DNA of 64,000 nucleotides, taken from NCBI GenBank assembly GCA_001579985.1, contig LRSR01013283.1, forward strand, positions 30,642-94,641. Reading direction: 5' to 3'. Shown here in pieces: positions 11,356 to 22,817 of this stretch. The position numbers and the translations under genes were made by a program. Positions within the stretch are counted from its first letter, which is position 1. Every line of letters begins with the position of its first letter. The DNA is from Hypsibius dujardini (Eukaryota > Tardigrada > Eutardigrada > Parachela > Hypsibiidae). Under the pieces are notes generated by a model. The model was not told where the DNA came from, ran no database searches, and saw only the letters and a program-made list of their open reading frames with translations.

Positions 11356-11847
11356 TCTTGGGGCTGACTGAAGCTCATATCGCTGGCTTTCGCTAAATTT
11401 CAAGTTTCACTCCACTCTGGTGGACGAAACTTTAGGGACAAAACTCCCCGAAGCGGACAAGTCTCGAAATTGCTACTTGCTAAAGAATTCATTGACTTAG
11501 CGCCAGTAAATCGAAAAAATATTTCTCCCGTCCCTTCCCGTTTCGCTTGCGGTTATCGCAGTTTTCCTTTCATCTTTTTGTACTTTGTTGCGTGGATTTC
11601 CTGTACGCACGGGGACAAGAAATTTGCCACACGCAAATTGATCCCACACTGGCTATTTGCTCATTTGATGATACATCAGCGTAAAATGTGTTGTTTGGTA
11701 AATCCAGCTGGGTTGGACCACAATTTTCGTCATTTCCAGTAACGGACATTTAGTCCATCCCTTTTCAAACTGATGGCTATAGCGGTATCACATTTGTGTC
11801 ACATGAGAAAATCAGGGGAACTGCTGATCTCCTTTCTGCGGAGCGCC

Positions 11848-12190
11848 ACACGTTTCCTGTACACACATGGCCACAATTTTGGCTGGCAGAGTTCGAGCCA
11901 TCAGGGTGGTCTGAGTTTAAGCCAATCTTGGCTAGAACTTGCCACTGCTTTCTCCTGAATCTTTGATTTAGTGCCCCGCCCAGAGGAAAAATTAGAGTGA
12001 GCAAGCTGCTCTACATTACGCCAAAATAAACAAGTTCAATCAATCGATCAATTGAGTAAAAGGCTGCATGGTCAGCTGTGATCAAGGGCGCGTGCGCGCG
12101 GTGACTTAATTCGGCTCGGACTCGGACCACCCTTTTTGGCTTAAATTCTGCCACCAAAATTGTGGCCACGTGTGTATGTACAAGTGTGGG
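11848..12190. repeat. Inverted repeat, arms of about 75 bp
   Basis: The arms 11848-11922 and 12118-12190 share ggccacaattttgg and agggtggtc in opposite orientation around a 195-bp centre. No protein is encoded. It is probably a foldback MITE. Confidence 0.6.
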
Positions 12191-12199
12191 GTGAGTATC

Positions 12200-12918
12200 G
12201 CTCCGAAAACCTCTGAATTGAGTGCCACACCCTTGAGTAAGAGTTGAGTTGAGTACCGTATTTTACCAAGGTTTCCGAGCAATCCTTGAGTATCAATTAA
12301 CTTCAATTTTGTATAACTCGAGCACAATTTTAAAGCCCTGAAGTTTTTAGAGCGAATTTTTAGCTTCATTCGTTCAGTTTGTGCCAGCAAGCAGTATGTG
12401 CCAATAAAGTGCTTAATCACTAGAGAAAGGGACTACTTTCGGTAACTCGGAAATACTCAGCGTTGAGTTGAGTCTCGACAGTCAAATATTTGAGTATACG
12501 AGTTGACAGAAAAACGGCACTCGGGAATGTACCAACATACATCTTTAACTGACGCGAGTACCATATGCAATGGCGGAACTGTTGATGGTAATCTCTGTTG
12601 ACGAACGATAACGTCGGCATATATCTCCCCTGCTGGGTACAAACTACGCTTTTTATAAGCGCCACAAAATTAGCCTGACTTCACTTCCCTCCCCCCCGCT
12701 CCTCTCTCTCTCTCTCCCTTTGTGTAAGAGTTCGCTCCCAAAAAAAAACTCCGAGAAGGCCTCGAAAATGTTTTTCGAACGAAAACTCCATTTGCGTCAG
12801 TACGTTGGCCAATTTTATCATTAAATTGCTGAACAGGTTCGAATTATTCGGCAAAATGTAGTTTAATCACATGCGAAGGACCAGGCCAATGCCGTGAAGG
12901 ATTATTTGCGAGCAATTT
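12200..12918. other. No gene seen; low-complexity patches
   Basis: (GAGTT)n patches occur at 12240 and 12460, and a CT-rich run at 12690-12720. Minus frames at 12106-12665 have no recognisable domain. This is the 3-prime flank of the dehydrogenase gene. Confidence 0.4.
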
Positions 12919-14804
12919 TCAGCTAATTCTGACTGCACCATCCAGACGAATAACCTCTCCATTAATGGCGTGATTTTCGACGATTGAGTGAACTAACATT
13001 GCGAATTCTTGTGGTTTGAGCCACCGTTTGGGGAAGACGGAAAGGTGATCGAGTCGGGAATTGTAGAAAGTCTTCGATGCTACCGGCAGATTGGAGATCA
13101 TGGGTGTGTCAAAGAAACCTGTAAATAATGCAAACCACACGCACGACATGCAGGACTTAAATTTCAAATCCCAAAAAACAAATAACAACACTCGACACTC
13201 GACTAAAAGGTCTAAAGCTAAAACTTTTTCATTTTCCCTATTTTTTATTTGATTAAGCAAACTAAATTAAGACCCCTAAGTTACCCAATATTTAGCTGGC
13301 AATCTAACTTTAGTTAAACTAAACTAACAATCAGTGTGCAGATTTTGTGAAAATCGACAGTAGTTTCCGAATTTTCATCAAAGAATAATTTTGTTACTTC
13401 AGCAATCTTGTATGTTTAATTTTTTTGGCCGTTTGATCTTACCTGGAGCAATTGCAATCACGCGGATTCCCAGCGGACCGAACTCCCTTGCAAGGGGGAG
13501 CGTCATGCCCGCCACCGCCGCCTTGCTGGCAGCATAAGCGGCGAACCCTCCAATTGCTTCCAGACCGAGAACGCTTGAGGTATTGATGATCACTCCCCGT
13601 TGACCGTCCGCATCGGACTCCTGCTTGGCCATAATCGGCACCATTAGTCGGATCACGTTGAAGGTCCCCACTGTGTTAATCTGCAAATAACCAAACCTTA
13701 AGTCCCAGTGCCGGTCAAAATGCGATCGAGCAAAATACGCTACTTGGATAATTTTGGTGAACAAATCAAGGTCGTGAGGTTTTGAGGTCTTAAAGTCGAA
13801 CGTGGCGCCTTGTGTAGCGATTCCGGCGCAGTTAACCAGGACGTCTAGACGGCCATATTTGCTGGAGATGTGGTCGGCAACGCTTTGAACGTCTTTCTCA
13901 CTCGACACCTGGAGAACGAATTGTAAAAGTTAAACTGAGAAAGATTTCAGTAAATATGAAAAGCAAGCAAATAAAAACGGGCTCCTAACGAATGTTTTCG
14001 TTTGGCCAGTACAACTTTTTGTCTACAATTTTTTTTCGTTTTGAATCGGCCCTTATTTGCTTGCCTCTCACTTACAGTTTTTGATACATTTCAATTTTAA
14101 ATTTAGTTCGGAATCGATTGGCGCCACGTCAGCCGGCAAAGCAAATTAAATCTGCCAGAGTGTTTTGAGTTCTCTCGAACCGAACGAATGGAAGAAACAA
14201 AATGAATTTTAAAAATCATCAAATTGTAGCCTCTACTCACTCGAGAAAGTCTCACGACGAATCGATCTTGAAATCTCCTTTTCTTCTCTTGTAATATCCG
14301 GGTATTATTCAATAAGACAAAGTGAAAAGAAAAAATATCGTCAGACTCACGTCTCCAGCAAAGGCTTCGACATTGGCATAATCTCCTTCGCCGGATGTCA
14401 CGCCCTCCAGCTTCGTGTCCAAAATAACCACTCTGGCGCCTCTTCCCGCGTAGTGGTCCACACACGCCTTTCCCAAACCAGAAGCTCCTCCAGTTATCAG
14501 CACAATTCTGGACGCAAGCAATAATACGCGGAATATCAACTCAAAAATACTAATTTACAAATGATCCACAAAGAGACGAACACATAAACACACAGACAAA
14601 CCCACAGACAAACAGACAAACAGACAAACAGACAAACAGACAAACACACAGACAAACAGACAAACACACAGACACACAGACAAACACAAATGATCCACAA
14701 ACAGGCACGCCAAGAGGAATCTAAGTTTTAGTTATGGAAATGGCTGAACAATTTCATACTTACAGGCTCGAAGACTCGGATTGTGCGGATGTCTGTTCCG
14801 TCAT
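12919..14804 (-). CDS. HSD17B10: Short-chain dehydrogenase, 3-hydroxyacyl-CoA dehydrogenase type 2-like (HSD17B10), five exons
   Basis: The exons are 14804-14764, 14507-14351, 13908-13744, 13680-13443 and 13118-12919. They total 801 nt, giving 266 residues, close to the family's roughly 261. All junctions are in frame. The NAD-binding motif is TGGASGLG near residue 20. VNCAG replaces NNAG, GTFNVIRL follows, the catalytic Ser lies in INTSS, and the YxxxK pair in YAASK. The C-terminal NGEVIRLDGA is typical of this enzyme rather than of SDRs in general. Family members oxidise short-chain 3-hydroxyacyl-CoA in mitochondrial isoleucine and fatty-acid breakdown, and in mammals also join mitochondrial RNase P. 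Those roles are inferred here. The N-terminus (MTEQTSAQ...) does not look like a strong targeting peptide. A dead last exon lies 3.4 kb downstream. Confidence 0.92.
14584..14690. repeat. (ACAGACAAAC)n microsatellite
   Basis: Simple repeat inside intron 1 of the dehydrogenase gene. Confidence 0.9.
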
Positions 14805-15473
14805 TTTACTTGGCCTTCCCTTCTTGAATTGAATGAGGAATTTCACCGATTTGCAAAATAATTGCAGCTGAATTATTGGGAAATACAAAAGACTTAAAAA
14901 CTCTGGTTAGAATAAATCACAGAAAATTTGTAGCAGGCGAGAACAAGACTTGTTTTATATATTCACTCTGAAGTTAAACCGATTGCAACCGTCGTTAATA
15001 ACTGAGTGGTCTTGATCGTCGCTTCGTATCTGACATTTGTGCATTTATTCAAAATGTAGTTCAGATAAGATTTGCAAAAATAAGAATACAATATTTAAGA
15101 TAAGATTGGTGGCGCTTGAGGTGTTGTTGAGCGGTCATAACGGACATGCAGTAAGGCTCTTCAAAGTTGGCTTATTTGCAGCGTTTATTTTGCTATTTCA
15201 AACTCGCTAATGTCCATTTGAAGTCAAATCTAAATTAAATCTTTTGTTAGCTGCTTCATCATTGTTTTACGGTTTTCATTTATATTAACTAAAAATCCGC
15301 ACCGTATGCTGGACCCAAGCTGATGTTATATTAAAATAAAGAATCTTTCATTTTCAAATAAGAGCATTACGTTTTCTATTTTATATCAAAAATTAAACTA
15401 ATTTTAACGTATATTTCAAATATCGACTTTTTTGCTTGCGTGCCTCATGCTTATGACTTTATAGACTTTATAG
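14805..15473. other. No gene seen
   Basis: This is the upstream region of the dehydrogenase gene, so probably its promoter. I see no TATA box or other motif I would defend. Confidence 0.4.
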
Positions 15474-15895
15474 TCAATAAAAGTTAAAAAAAACTGTAAA
15501 TTTTATTTTGAATGCCGTACATTTGCGAAGACGCAACAAACCCGGTACAGCAGATACCATCATGAATTTAGTGAATTCGACGAAGTGAAGTTCAGCGCGT
15601 GTACTGTAGGTAACACAAGTTAAGCCCGGAAATATTGTAATTACTACAGTCAGTCCCAAGAACCCCGTTTGCACAACACAGGCTGTCTGCGCATAGAGAG
15701 AGATGAGGTGCGACAGGTGTAGCAATAAAATATCTTTGATATCAAGTAATTGAACCAAGTGGCCCACCAAAAAATGGCTTATCTCGCGATCTCGAAAAAC
15801 AAATAGCAATTTACCTGTGTATAGGACTGCAACAATTGATGACTTAACCGCAGGGAAACAGCGCAAAGTAGCCGAATTCGAAATCTTATTAGCTG
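15474..15895 (-). CDS. Unknown protein fragment, paralog B
   Basis: Exon pieces at about 15895-15815 and 15733-15558 (possibly open to 15474) splice at gtaaat and caaag. They read ...CFPAVKSSIVAVLYT then DILLLHLSHLISLYAQ and a hydrophobic stretch. The frame matches paralog A at 10598-10858. Upstream blocks shared with A continue to about 16075. As in A, no initiating ATG is found downstream of an in-frame TGA. The hydrophobic character suggests membrane segments; I do not recognise the family. Confidence 0.35.
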
Positions 15896-16089
15896 TTTCT
15901 GCAGCTTTTCATGACTGTGCTTTTTTTTGCTGTTGCAATTGATTGGCTTGATTTAGTAAAAGTTGTTCGTCAATTATCCTGATTGGTTGTCAGAAACGGT
16001 GCAATTTAGGGCGCAGTTTTCGGTCTGTTTTAACAGCAAAAGTCACGTGAGCATAGTTCTTCCTGGGACTGATTGTAGATCCTGCGTTT

Positions 16090-16622
16090 TAAAATAATTA
16101 CAGCCTCATCGATCTACGGACAGTCAAAAGCGCATAGCACCATGAAATTATATTCGTAGAGCGAGCAAAAGTCTGCCGAACAAGCGAGCTATTAGTTATT
16201 TTCAGCCATTTGAGACTTTTCCTTTTTTCCGTTATTGTCTCCTTAGTCAAACTGGAAGCTTATTTAACCTGTCGATTATGGTAAATCATAGAACGGGAAT
16301 GCTTTCTATTATACGGGAGTGTAGTATGTCTATTCGGGACAGCCATTGCCGCCTTTGGATATTACAAGATGGTCTGTCCTACATCGAGTAAGAGTGGCTC
16401 ACTTCCTGCCATTAACTTATTCATTTTTTTTCTCTAGTTTACTCCCTACGAAACCGTAAGTTATCAAGACCCTCAAAATCGAAATTTCAGTACGCAATAA
16501 CTCGGCTATGACTCTACTCAGCACAAAAAGAACGTTTAACACGTTTGAAGTCGGTAAAATTGGCAAATTTCGCTTTGCTTTTGAACGTAATGGACAGCCT
16601 GACGAATTTTTCACGGTCAATG
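16090..16622. other. No gene seen
   Basis: Short frames on both strands around 16417-16620 show no motif. Confidence 0.4.
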
Positions 16623-16819
16623 CTAGGCGCGCGTACTGGGCTTTTTCATCACCATGGCATCGGCCATTTGATCAAAACCCATCAAAACCCATCAAGACCC
16701 ATCAAAACCCATCAAAGCCCATCAAAACCCATCAAAGCCCATTACTAACCGACTAGCTCTAGCCCTGCTTGTTCGATTGGTAACTAAACGACTAGCCCTG
16801 CCTGTACGCGCGCGCAGCC
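16623..16819 (+). mobile_element. MITE with GCGCGCGTAC ends and decamer tandem array, copy 2
   Basis: The tips ggcgcgcgtac and gtacgcgcgcgc are inverted. Inside, 16671-16742 is a run of about seven 10-bp units (cccatcaaaa or cccatcaaag). Copy 1 at 5979-6100 has the same ends but only about two degenerate units, so the array expanded or shrank within the element. Confidence 0.6.
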
Positions 16820-17034
16820 ACTACGATGAATTTTTCACACCTCAGGGTGGACGTAGCACGTAAGTAGGTACGATACGTTCGTTCCCCTTTGTAAGTAAAG
16901 AACTTGTTACTTCTTCTTTTGTTTGCGAAGAAAACAAACGAACTCTAGAAACATATTACCGGTAAGCTTACTTTTTGAATCAAGCGGAAGATTCAAAGTT
17001 TACTTAATTCTTCCGGGAATATTTATTGCAAAAA

Positions 17035-17671
17035 TCATTTCCAGTGATTCATATCGGAGAGACACTTCTTGATATCCGAAGCCCTAACACTAACGCTGCG
17101 GTCTCGCTCAAAACATTTCCGCAAAACAACTTGGCAGATGGGAATAGTATTTGGTATATCAGGCCGTGAGCCTTCGGTCATTCTTGAAATATACGAGGAT
17201 AAATCGGTTCGTCCATCATTCGTAAATATGTCTCCGTTCTTCCCAATGTATCGCAGATTATTATGTGTGACCATGTCTAGAATTACGCAGCCCAAACTCC
17301 AGCAGTCTCCTCTAGCATCGAATAGATCGCTCTTCCAATCGTCAACAATTGGGGTAACTGCTCCTCTGCTGAGTACATCCGGATGTGTATATGAGAGGTC
17401 ACCTCCCATGACATCCAAAAAGCTGGCATCGTTTTGCAATAAATGCAACGGACCCAACAAGTCAGTTATTTTCAAACCATGGCTGAATGTTACTGCTATC
17501 GAAGAGGTTCGCAGTCTTCCTAAGTAGAACGGCTTTGGCTGATGATGCAAAAAGTCCAGAGCGTCACACAATTGTGCACTAAATATCCGAATTTCAGACC
17601 AGTTCAAAGTGCCCGAAGACGTGAAAACTCCATCAGTAGCAATATACGTATGAAGATCTAACCATTCACCT
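17035..17671 (-). CDS. Pseudokinase C-lobe, 5-prime-truncated gene or last exon
   Basis: An exon begins after a ttgatttcag acceptor with a phase-1 junction at the kinase hinge and runs 211 codons to a stop. It has the kinase C-lobe layout: ALDFLHHQ helix E, catalytic-loop position YLGRLRTSS, activation-segment start TDLLG, then GDCWSLGCVILDMV (helix F). The catalytic Asp and Asn and the DFG are all lost, so it is a pseudokinase. The hinge intron has the same position and phase as in the genes at 26913-30745 and 36712-38986. I found no N-lobe exon upstream. The next sequence is the solo LTR at 17736, then an inverted repeat, so the 5-prime part may be lost or lie in unrecognised sequence. Confidence 0.7.
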
Positions 17672-17735
17672 GAAATCAAGAAGTACATAAACACGTTACA
17701 GTAATTACAAAATAATCCCAGGCATACATGTCCTC

Positions 17736-18055
17736 TGTTAGGTCTACCAACCGGGGGTTGGATAGTTAACAAGTTTATTGGACTGAATGTGGTGATCGGT
17801 AGAGAAGTAAACTGGAAGAAAGGAAAGAGGAAATACAACTGCCTCTTATAACTAGTAAAACATCTGATTATATAGTAAAGTGTTAACTATAGAATTGATA
17901 GTAAACAGCACACACATCAGAATTACATACAAGTAATTAGCTGTGGCAGCAGAATAGGGTTAATAGGGTAGATAGAGTTACTAAGTAAGCAAGGTATTAA
18001 CGAGTCAAATAGCTGTGATGATTGGGTATGAGGACTTGTTGGGCGTGGTCCAACA
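17736..18055 (+). mobile_element. Solo LTR, family copy 2
   Basis: 320 bp, TG...CA ends, with a perfect 4-bp target duplication cctc (17732-17735 and 18056-18059). It sits just upstream of the truncated pseudokinase exon. Confidence 0.85.
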
Positions 18056-18660
18056 CCTCACCCTAGTACACAGCTAGTGTACGAAAAGTGTTTTTTCCGT
18101 GCACATAAAAGATGAATAGTCTCCTTAAATTTGTACGTAAAAAGAGCGACTTACGTTTCACACATTATGTACGGCCACCATAAAACGTACGCTGTACTAA
18201 GGAAATAACTAAATCATATTATGCATGATCCCATTTACTTTTATTCGTGTCTACAGTTCTCAGGCTACAAAGTCGATTAAATTCATCTAATTAAGCTTAA
18301 ATCAACTAAATTTTTCGATTCTTGATCAAAAGATACGCGCCTCTAAGGACTTTTATTCTGTCATTTATTTTTGAAAACTTACGGTCTGCTCGCGTTTCGA
18401 ATAAAAGTGAACAAAGTGTATAAATTTTGAAAGCTCATACATATTGCTTCACATAAGTTAAGACTAATAAAAAGGGTGGTGTTACTCTGTGTGGAATGGC
18501 GTATAATTTGTGTGAAAAATTGACTTTTCGTATGACCTATCGTACTTCATTTTTTCATGTGTACTAGGGTCAGGGCATGAATCTATGAAACCATCCCGAA
18601 ATGTCATTCCCTCACCAGAACCAAAAGGGCTTTGTTCCAATAGAAATCCATGACAGCCAC

Positions 18661-19375
18661 TTACAAGGGAATTTTGCATCTCTGGAAGGCGAAATGTTTC
18701 ACATTTTTTTAGTTTGTTATGTGCATATAACTTAGTTCTCAATATTTTAATCGAAAAAAAATACAAATGCCCCCTAACATTTTTTAAAAATCAAAAACCA
18801 ATCCGCGGTGGTACATAGGGGGCGCTCTCAACGTTACTGGAAATGTCTTTCGTTGATCGTTGTATTTATCGACGCTATAGGCAATGGCGGCCGCAACGCC
18901 ATTGATTGATCGATTTCAGTTCTTCTTTAGTTTTGGCATAAAGCGTGCAATTGATTGTTGAATTTTTGGTATTACCTTGGAATAATTATTACTAAACTTC
19001 AACCGCATAATAGCATTATTCGTGAAAGTAAATACTAACCCTTGTCCCACAGCCTATGTTTGTGTTTCACATTTCATACTAAATTAAATATTCAAATGGT
19101 TTCGGTTACAGTAATTTAGTAACGGCCGCAAACAAGCCAGTGTATTCGCTCGTGTCAACGAATAGTTCAATCAATGCACGCGACATGTGGTAACATTGAG
19201 AGCGCCCCCTATGTACCACCGCAAACTGGTTTTTGATTTTTAAAAAATGTTAGAAGGCATTTGTATTTTTTTTTCAATTGTAATATTGAGAACTAAGTTA
19301 AACACACACAATAAAATTAAAAAAAGTGGAACATTTCGCCTTCCAGAGATGCAAAATTCCCTTGTTAGACTATCG
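18661..19375. repeat. Long inverted repeat (about 180-bp arms) overlapping the end of the kinase extension frame
   Basis: The arms 18661-18836 and 19191-19375 are near-perfect reverse complements, including gtggtacatagggggcgct. The spacer is about 354 bp. The right arm contains the end of the frame that follows the kinase stop (REFCISGRRNV). The left arm holds the same piece in the opposite direction. It may be an inverted duplication of the gene end or a foldback element that captured it. Confidence 0.75.
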
Positions 19376-19629
19376 ACTACTTCGTTTCCCGCCACCGTTC
19401 GCAGCGTCTGAACGTCAAATGCCACGTATCGATTAATGCTGGCGTGACAGAACGGGCCAATACTGCCGAGTAGCTCCCTCTGGTTTGGTGAAAGATTAAT
19501 CCCAAAGTTCCCACTCAAAAGTATGGCGTTACCCATGAACCCATTTCGCCCCGCTGGCGGAAACCAGTTTCCAATTCTCACAGACTCCACATGAGTTGGG
19601 ATTCGACGTAACCCGAACATATGGCAACA
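19240..19629 (-). other. In-frame extension beyond the kinase TGA stop
   Basis: Directly after the kinase TGA (19632-19630) the same frame stays open for about 129 codons, to 19240. It starts CCHMFGLRRIPTH and has a balanced composition (VRIGNWFPP, LSGNFGINLSP, QRELLGSIGPF) until its last stretch enters the inverted repeat. It could be a readthrough extension, a coding end cut off by a nonsense mutation, or chance. I recognise no domain. Confidence 0.35.
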
Positions 19630-22600
19630 TCATTGAACCACCTTCTCGTCGGCAGCGATTAACGGATACATAGCCGTCTCACCGTCTGGACCCAGCAGTT
19701 CCATGCGTCGCACGTCAATACTCGAGGTGTTGGTAACCCTCACAAGGCAAATTCCCCACAAAGCTGCAATTTCTGCCAACTGATTCTTTTCAGCTTGTTC
19801 GTTCAATTGACTCAACAGTTCTTGGGCTTTTGGTCTAGCCGAGGCGTTCCAACGTAAACAACTAGTCACCAGTTTGTGTAGGACCTTGTTGGACATATTC
19901 TGTGGTACGACTGGGGAGCCCCCATCACTGATGATAGACTGAAACATGTGATCGGTCAAACTGGCCCCGTTCACCACGGTTCCGTCCCGTTTACGGCAAA
20001 CTAACCAATCTTCCGCAAACATCCGCAAGATTAGACAACCCAGGCTCCAGATGTCCGTAGATCGACCAACCTTAGGACAGAATCCGGATGATATATCAAA
20101 CAAAAAAACGCTGTTTGATTTGATTTCTGAAAGTGTTGGTCCAGTTTTTTGCATTGTTACTGACTTCTTGGGTCCGATCTACGACCCTCTGCACAGGCGA
20201 AAATCTCATTATCAAGTTAAATTATCTGATTAGAAGTTGCAAAATAGTTTCTTTAGGGAACATCTCTTAATGACGTCAGTATTGGTTAAGGGGATGGGGT
20301 GCGAAAAATACCTGACGAACTCTGACTAAACGGAATGAGGGTAGGCCGGCGTCCTAACGTCAGTTTTGGGGAACCTGGTAGACTTAGAAATAATCAATTT
20401 TGGAAATTTCTTTCGCGTCATACATCCCTTAAAAATGCCGGTAAGCTATGTGAAGATGTGGATTTCAAATAGTTTAGTGAAATTTGACTGGAGAGCTGTT
20501 CAGTGCGTGCTTTGCTGTGCCTGCTGTTCAGCAAAAAATTTTCACAGAAACCGAGCACGCCGTATCAGCTGTTCATCAATGTATTCGTTAGTTCTTGTCC
20601 GAAATTCCCAAACGATAGCTACCGGCGCGCGAACGAGAACTGGTGGAGGACAGGCCCGATTTGGAGTGACACACATTTCACACACATTGTAATGGAAGGG
20701 GTCTATGGTTTCTGACGTCAGAAACTGAAGATCTTCTGAATATTGTCAAAAAAGTGGTAAAAAAGCAAATCGGGAAATAAAGTTAAAAAGAAATCAAATC
20801 AAACGATCATCTTTCTGATTTTGCTTGATTTGATTTTGGGAATTCAATTCAAACCAAAATCAAATCAAATGAACCTTTACAGAGGTTAAACCACTTGATG
20901 GTGCTCAGTGACTCATATTCACACCTGTACAGGGTGTATTGTCTGATTTCCATATTTTATAAACCCAACGCGTGTTCCATTCAATATGCGTTATATATTT
21001 CTTGTCTCATTTGGATGCAAAGATGGGTCGCAAACTAGATTTGGGTTTGAGGGAGTCTATTTTGACATTGGTCAGTTTGAAATATTCATCTAGAAAAATT
21101 GTAGAAGCATGGAAGGTCAGGAATATCGTTGTTTCTCAGAGAGCGGTATCTAATCTCATTAGGAAAAATATCAACAAGGAAGCCGGAAGTGATACTGCAC
21201 CGTTGTCGATTAAACCCCGTGGCTCCCCGAAACTCCGAACTCCTAATCTGGTGGCTGCCATTGAAAAGGACCTTTCAGGACCGAATCCGCTGACCCGTTC
21301 TGCGTTATCCTTGAAGTACGGTGTATCGGCTACAACTACTGCTCGCGTCATTAGTCAGGATTTGAAGGGGAAGGTGCGGAAAAACTTCCTTGTTCATGCC
21401 CTGTCAAACAAGCAGGCTAAACAACGGCTGTACCGAGGCCTGAGGTTCCTGCGATACATCAACGGCCGGAAGTGGAAGAATGTTATCACCATTGATGAGG
21501 TCTGGGTTTATCTGACTGACGTTAACGGGATTCGGAAGATTTACTACGAGTTTCGGGAAGAACGGAGTCCGGAAAGTTGGACCAAATTCTGAAAGGAATC
21601 TCACCCCAAGGGCGTCATGTTTGTGACCGGCGTTTGCTCCCGTGGAAAAACTGTGATCCGCTCCGTCAAACCAGAAGCGAAAATCAACAGTGAGTACTAC
21701 ATCCAACATGTTTTGAAGCCGCTTTTCAAGAACAACATTCGGAAACTATTTTCGGGAGAGCTTATCAACAAGGTCGTCTTCCACCTTGACAGTGCTCTTC
21801 CGGAATCACCCAAGAGTGGCTTCGAAATGGCTGTTTAAGTGGAAATTGTTTGACTGCGCTGCCACTACAGTGGCAGGTTTGAAACGGGTTATGCGAAAGG
21901 TCTGGTCGAATTTAGACCAAAGTAAAATTGATAACGCTTTGGGATCCTGGCCGAAACGTGTTAAACTTATAATGGAGAGGCAGGGGCTTTAAATCGAGCA
22001 TGTTTTGAAAAATTCGAAGTGAAATTGTGCACGCGGGAATTAATTAAAAACTGAGCACCATCAAGTGGTTCAACCTCTGTATTTGGCGTGATTTGAGTAT
22101 TTGATGTTTGAAATTTTGATTATTTGATATCATCCTTACCTCCGGAAGCTTTGTCTTGGGATTCCAAGCGGTCATTTCGGGTGACATAAAACGGTAGGTA
22201 CCCTTTCGGGTCGTCAAATCGTGATGTGTTCGCTGACCGCTCAATTGCGTGAAACTGTCCAGATCGGCCAATTTCAGCAGACCGTGACCGTCTTCATTTT
22301 TCAGCAGAATATTCTCCGGTTTCAAGTCTCCATAGAACATGGCATCCTTGTGCGAACACACTCGATTGTGAAGGTAATCTAAGGCTTTCAGTATCTGACC
22401 AGTGTAATTTAATATTGTAGCAACCGGGAGAGAAGGAGTATTTCGTTGGATAAAGTGCTCCAGCGTTTTTCCCTCACAGAGCTCCATAATGATGCAGGAA
22501 TTCAAGCGTTCAGTCGGCGATCCGGGTCTGTGTGAGTATCCCACGGCCATATATTTCACAATGTTCTCGCAATCCAGTTTCAGAAGGGTCGCCAGTTTAG

Positions 22601-22817
22601 CCATCCTAGTGTCATCGTAGACACAGTTCAGAAATTTGATCGCATGTGGACTGTCTGGCCGTGGAGTGAAGTCATTCTCGGAATGAACCAGATTCGCTTT
22701 CACGACATACCCAAAAGCTCCATAGCCCAAGACAGCTGGTGTTGGTATGCAGTGATATGGGTTGCCTTCCAGGTCGAGGATGTAGGTAAGAAACTCATGG
22801 ATCGATGAACTAGTCAT
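19630..22817 (-). CDS. Protein kinase with DLD in place of DFG, two exons split by a transposon-bearing intron
   Basis: Exon 1 is 22817-22140 and exon 2 is 20070-19630: 678 and 441 nt, 372 residues, phase-0 junction, donor GGAG/gtaagg, acceptor ctaag. The glycine loop is GYGAFGYVV, the ATP lysine is in HAIKFL, the catalytic loop is YGDLKPENILL (Y for H, but Asp and Asn kept), the metal site is DLDSF, and SPEM is in the place of APE. Exon 2 opens VGRSTDIWSLGC, the same block as the kinase at 29913-30745, which confirms the junction. About 60 residues follow the C-lobe. The residues needed for catalysis are present, so it may be active; the substrate is unknown. The intron holds the Tc1-like element at 20880-22079 and another repeat. 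An open frame continues past the stop. Confidence 0.85.
20263..20720 (+). repeat. Dispersed repeat, relative of 1043-1440
   Basis: The same ordered blocks appear as at 1043-1440: gacgtcagtattggtta, ggtaggccggcgtc and a tail ggtggaggacaggccc. They are followed by gtttctgacgtcagaaac, a palindrome also found at 45437. It lies in the kinase intron upstream of the Tc1-like element. Confidence 0.55.
20880..22079 (+). mobile_element. Tc1/mariner-type transposon, 1,200 bp, inactivated
   Basis: The terminal inverted repeats are CAGAGGTTAAACCACTTGAT at the left and the same with one change at the right, with a TA duplication at 20878-20879 and 22080-22081. The transposase frame starts near 20972 (or the internal ATG at 21023, MGRKLDLG). 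It has helix-turn-helix blocks, then the first catalytic Asp in ITIDEVW. A TGA at 21590-21592 interrupts the frame. FHLDSA with the second Asp follows near 21785. The region that should hold the third acidic residue is disrupted by a frameshift or deletion; only the C-terminal part (WPKRVKLIMERQGL) remains. A relic of its left end is at 53762-53813. Confidence 0.88.

Noticed and set aside
14584-16742. Tandem arrays at 14584-14690 and 16671-16742 as CRISPR
   Set aside because: Units are about 10 bp without spacers, in animal DNA. They are simple tandem repeats.
19630-19632. Selenocysteine at the kinase TGA
   Set aside because: No selenoprotein homologue is known for such a kinase, and I could not identify a SECIS hairpin. 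Readthrough or mutation is simpler.
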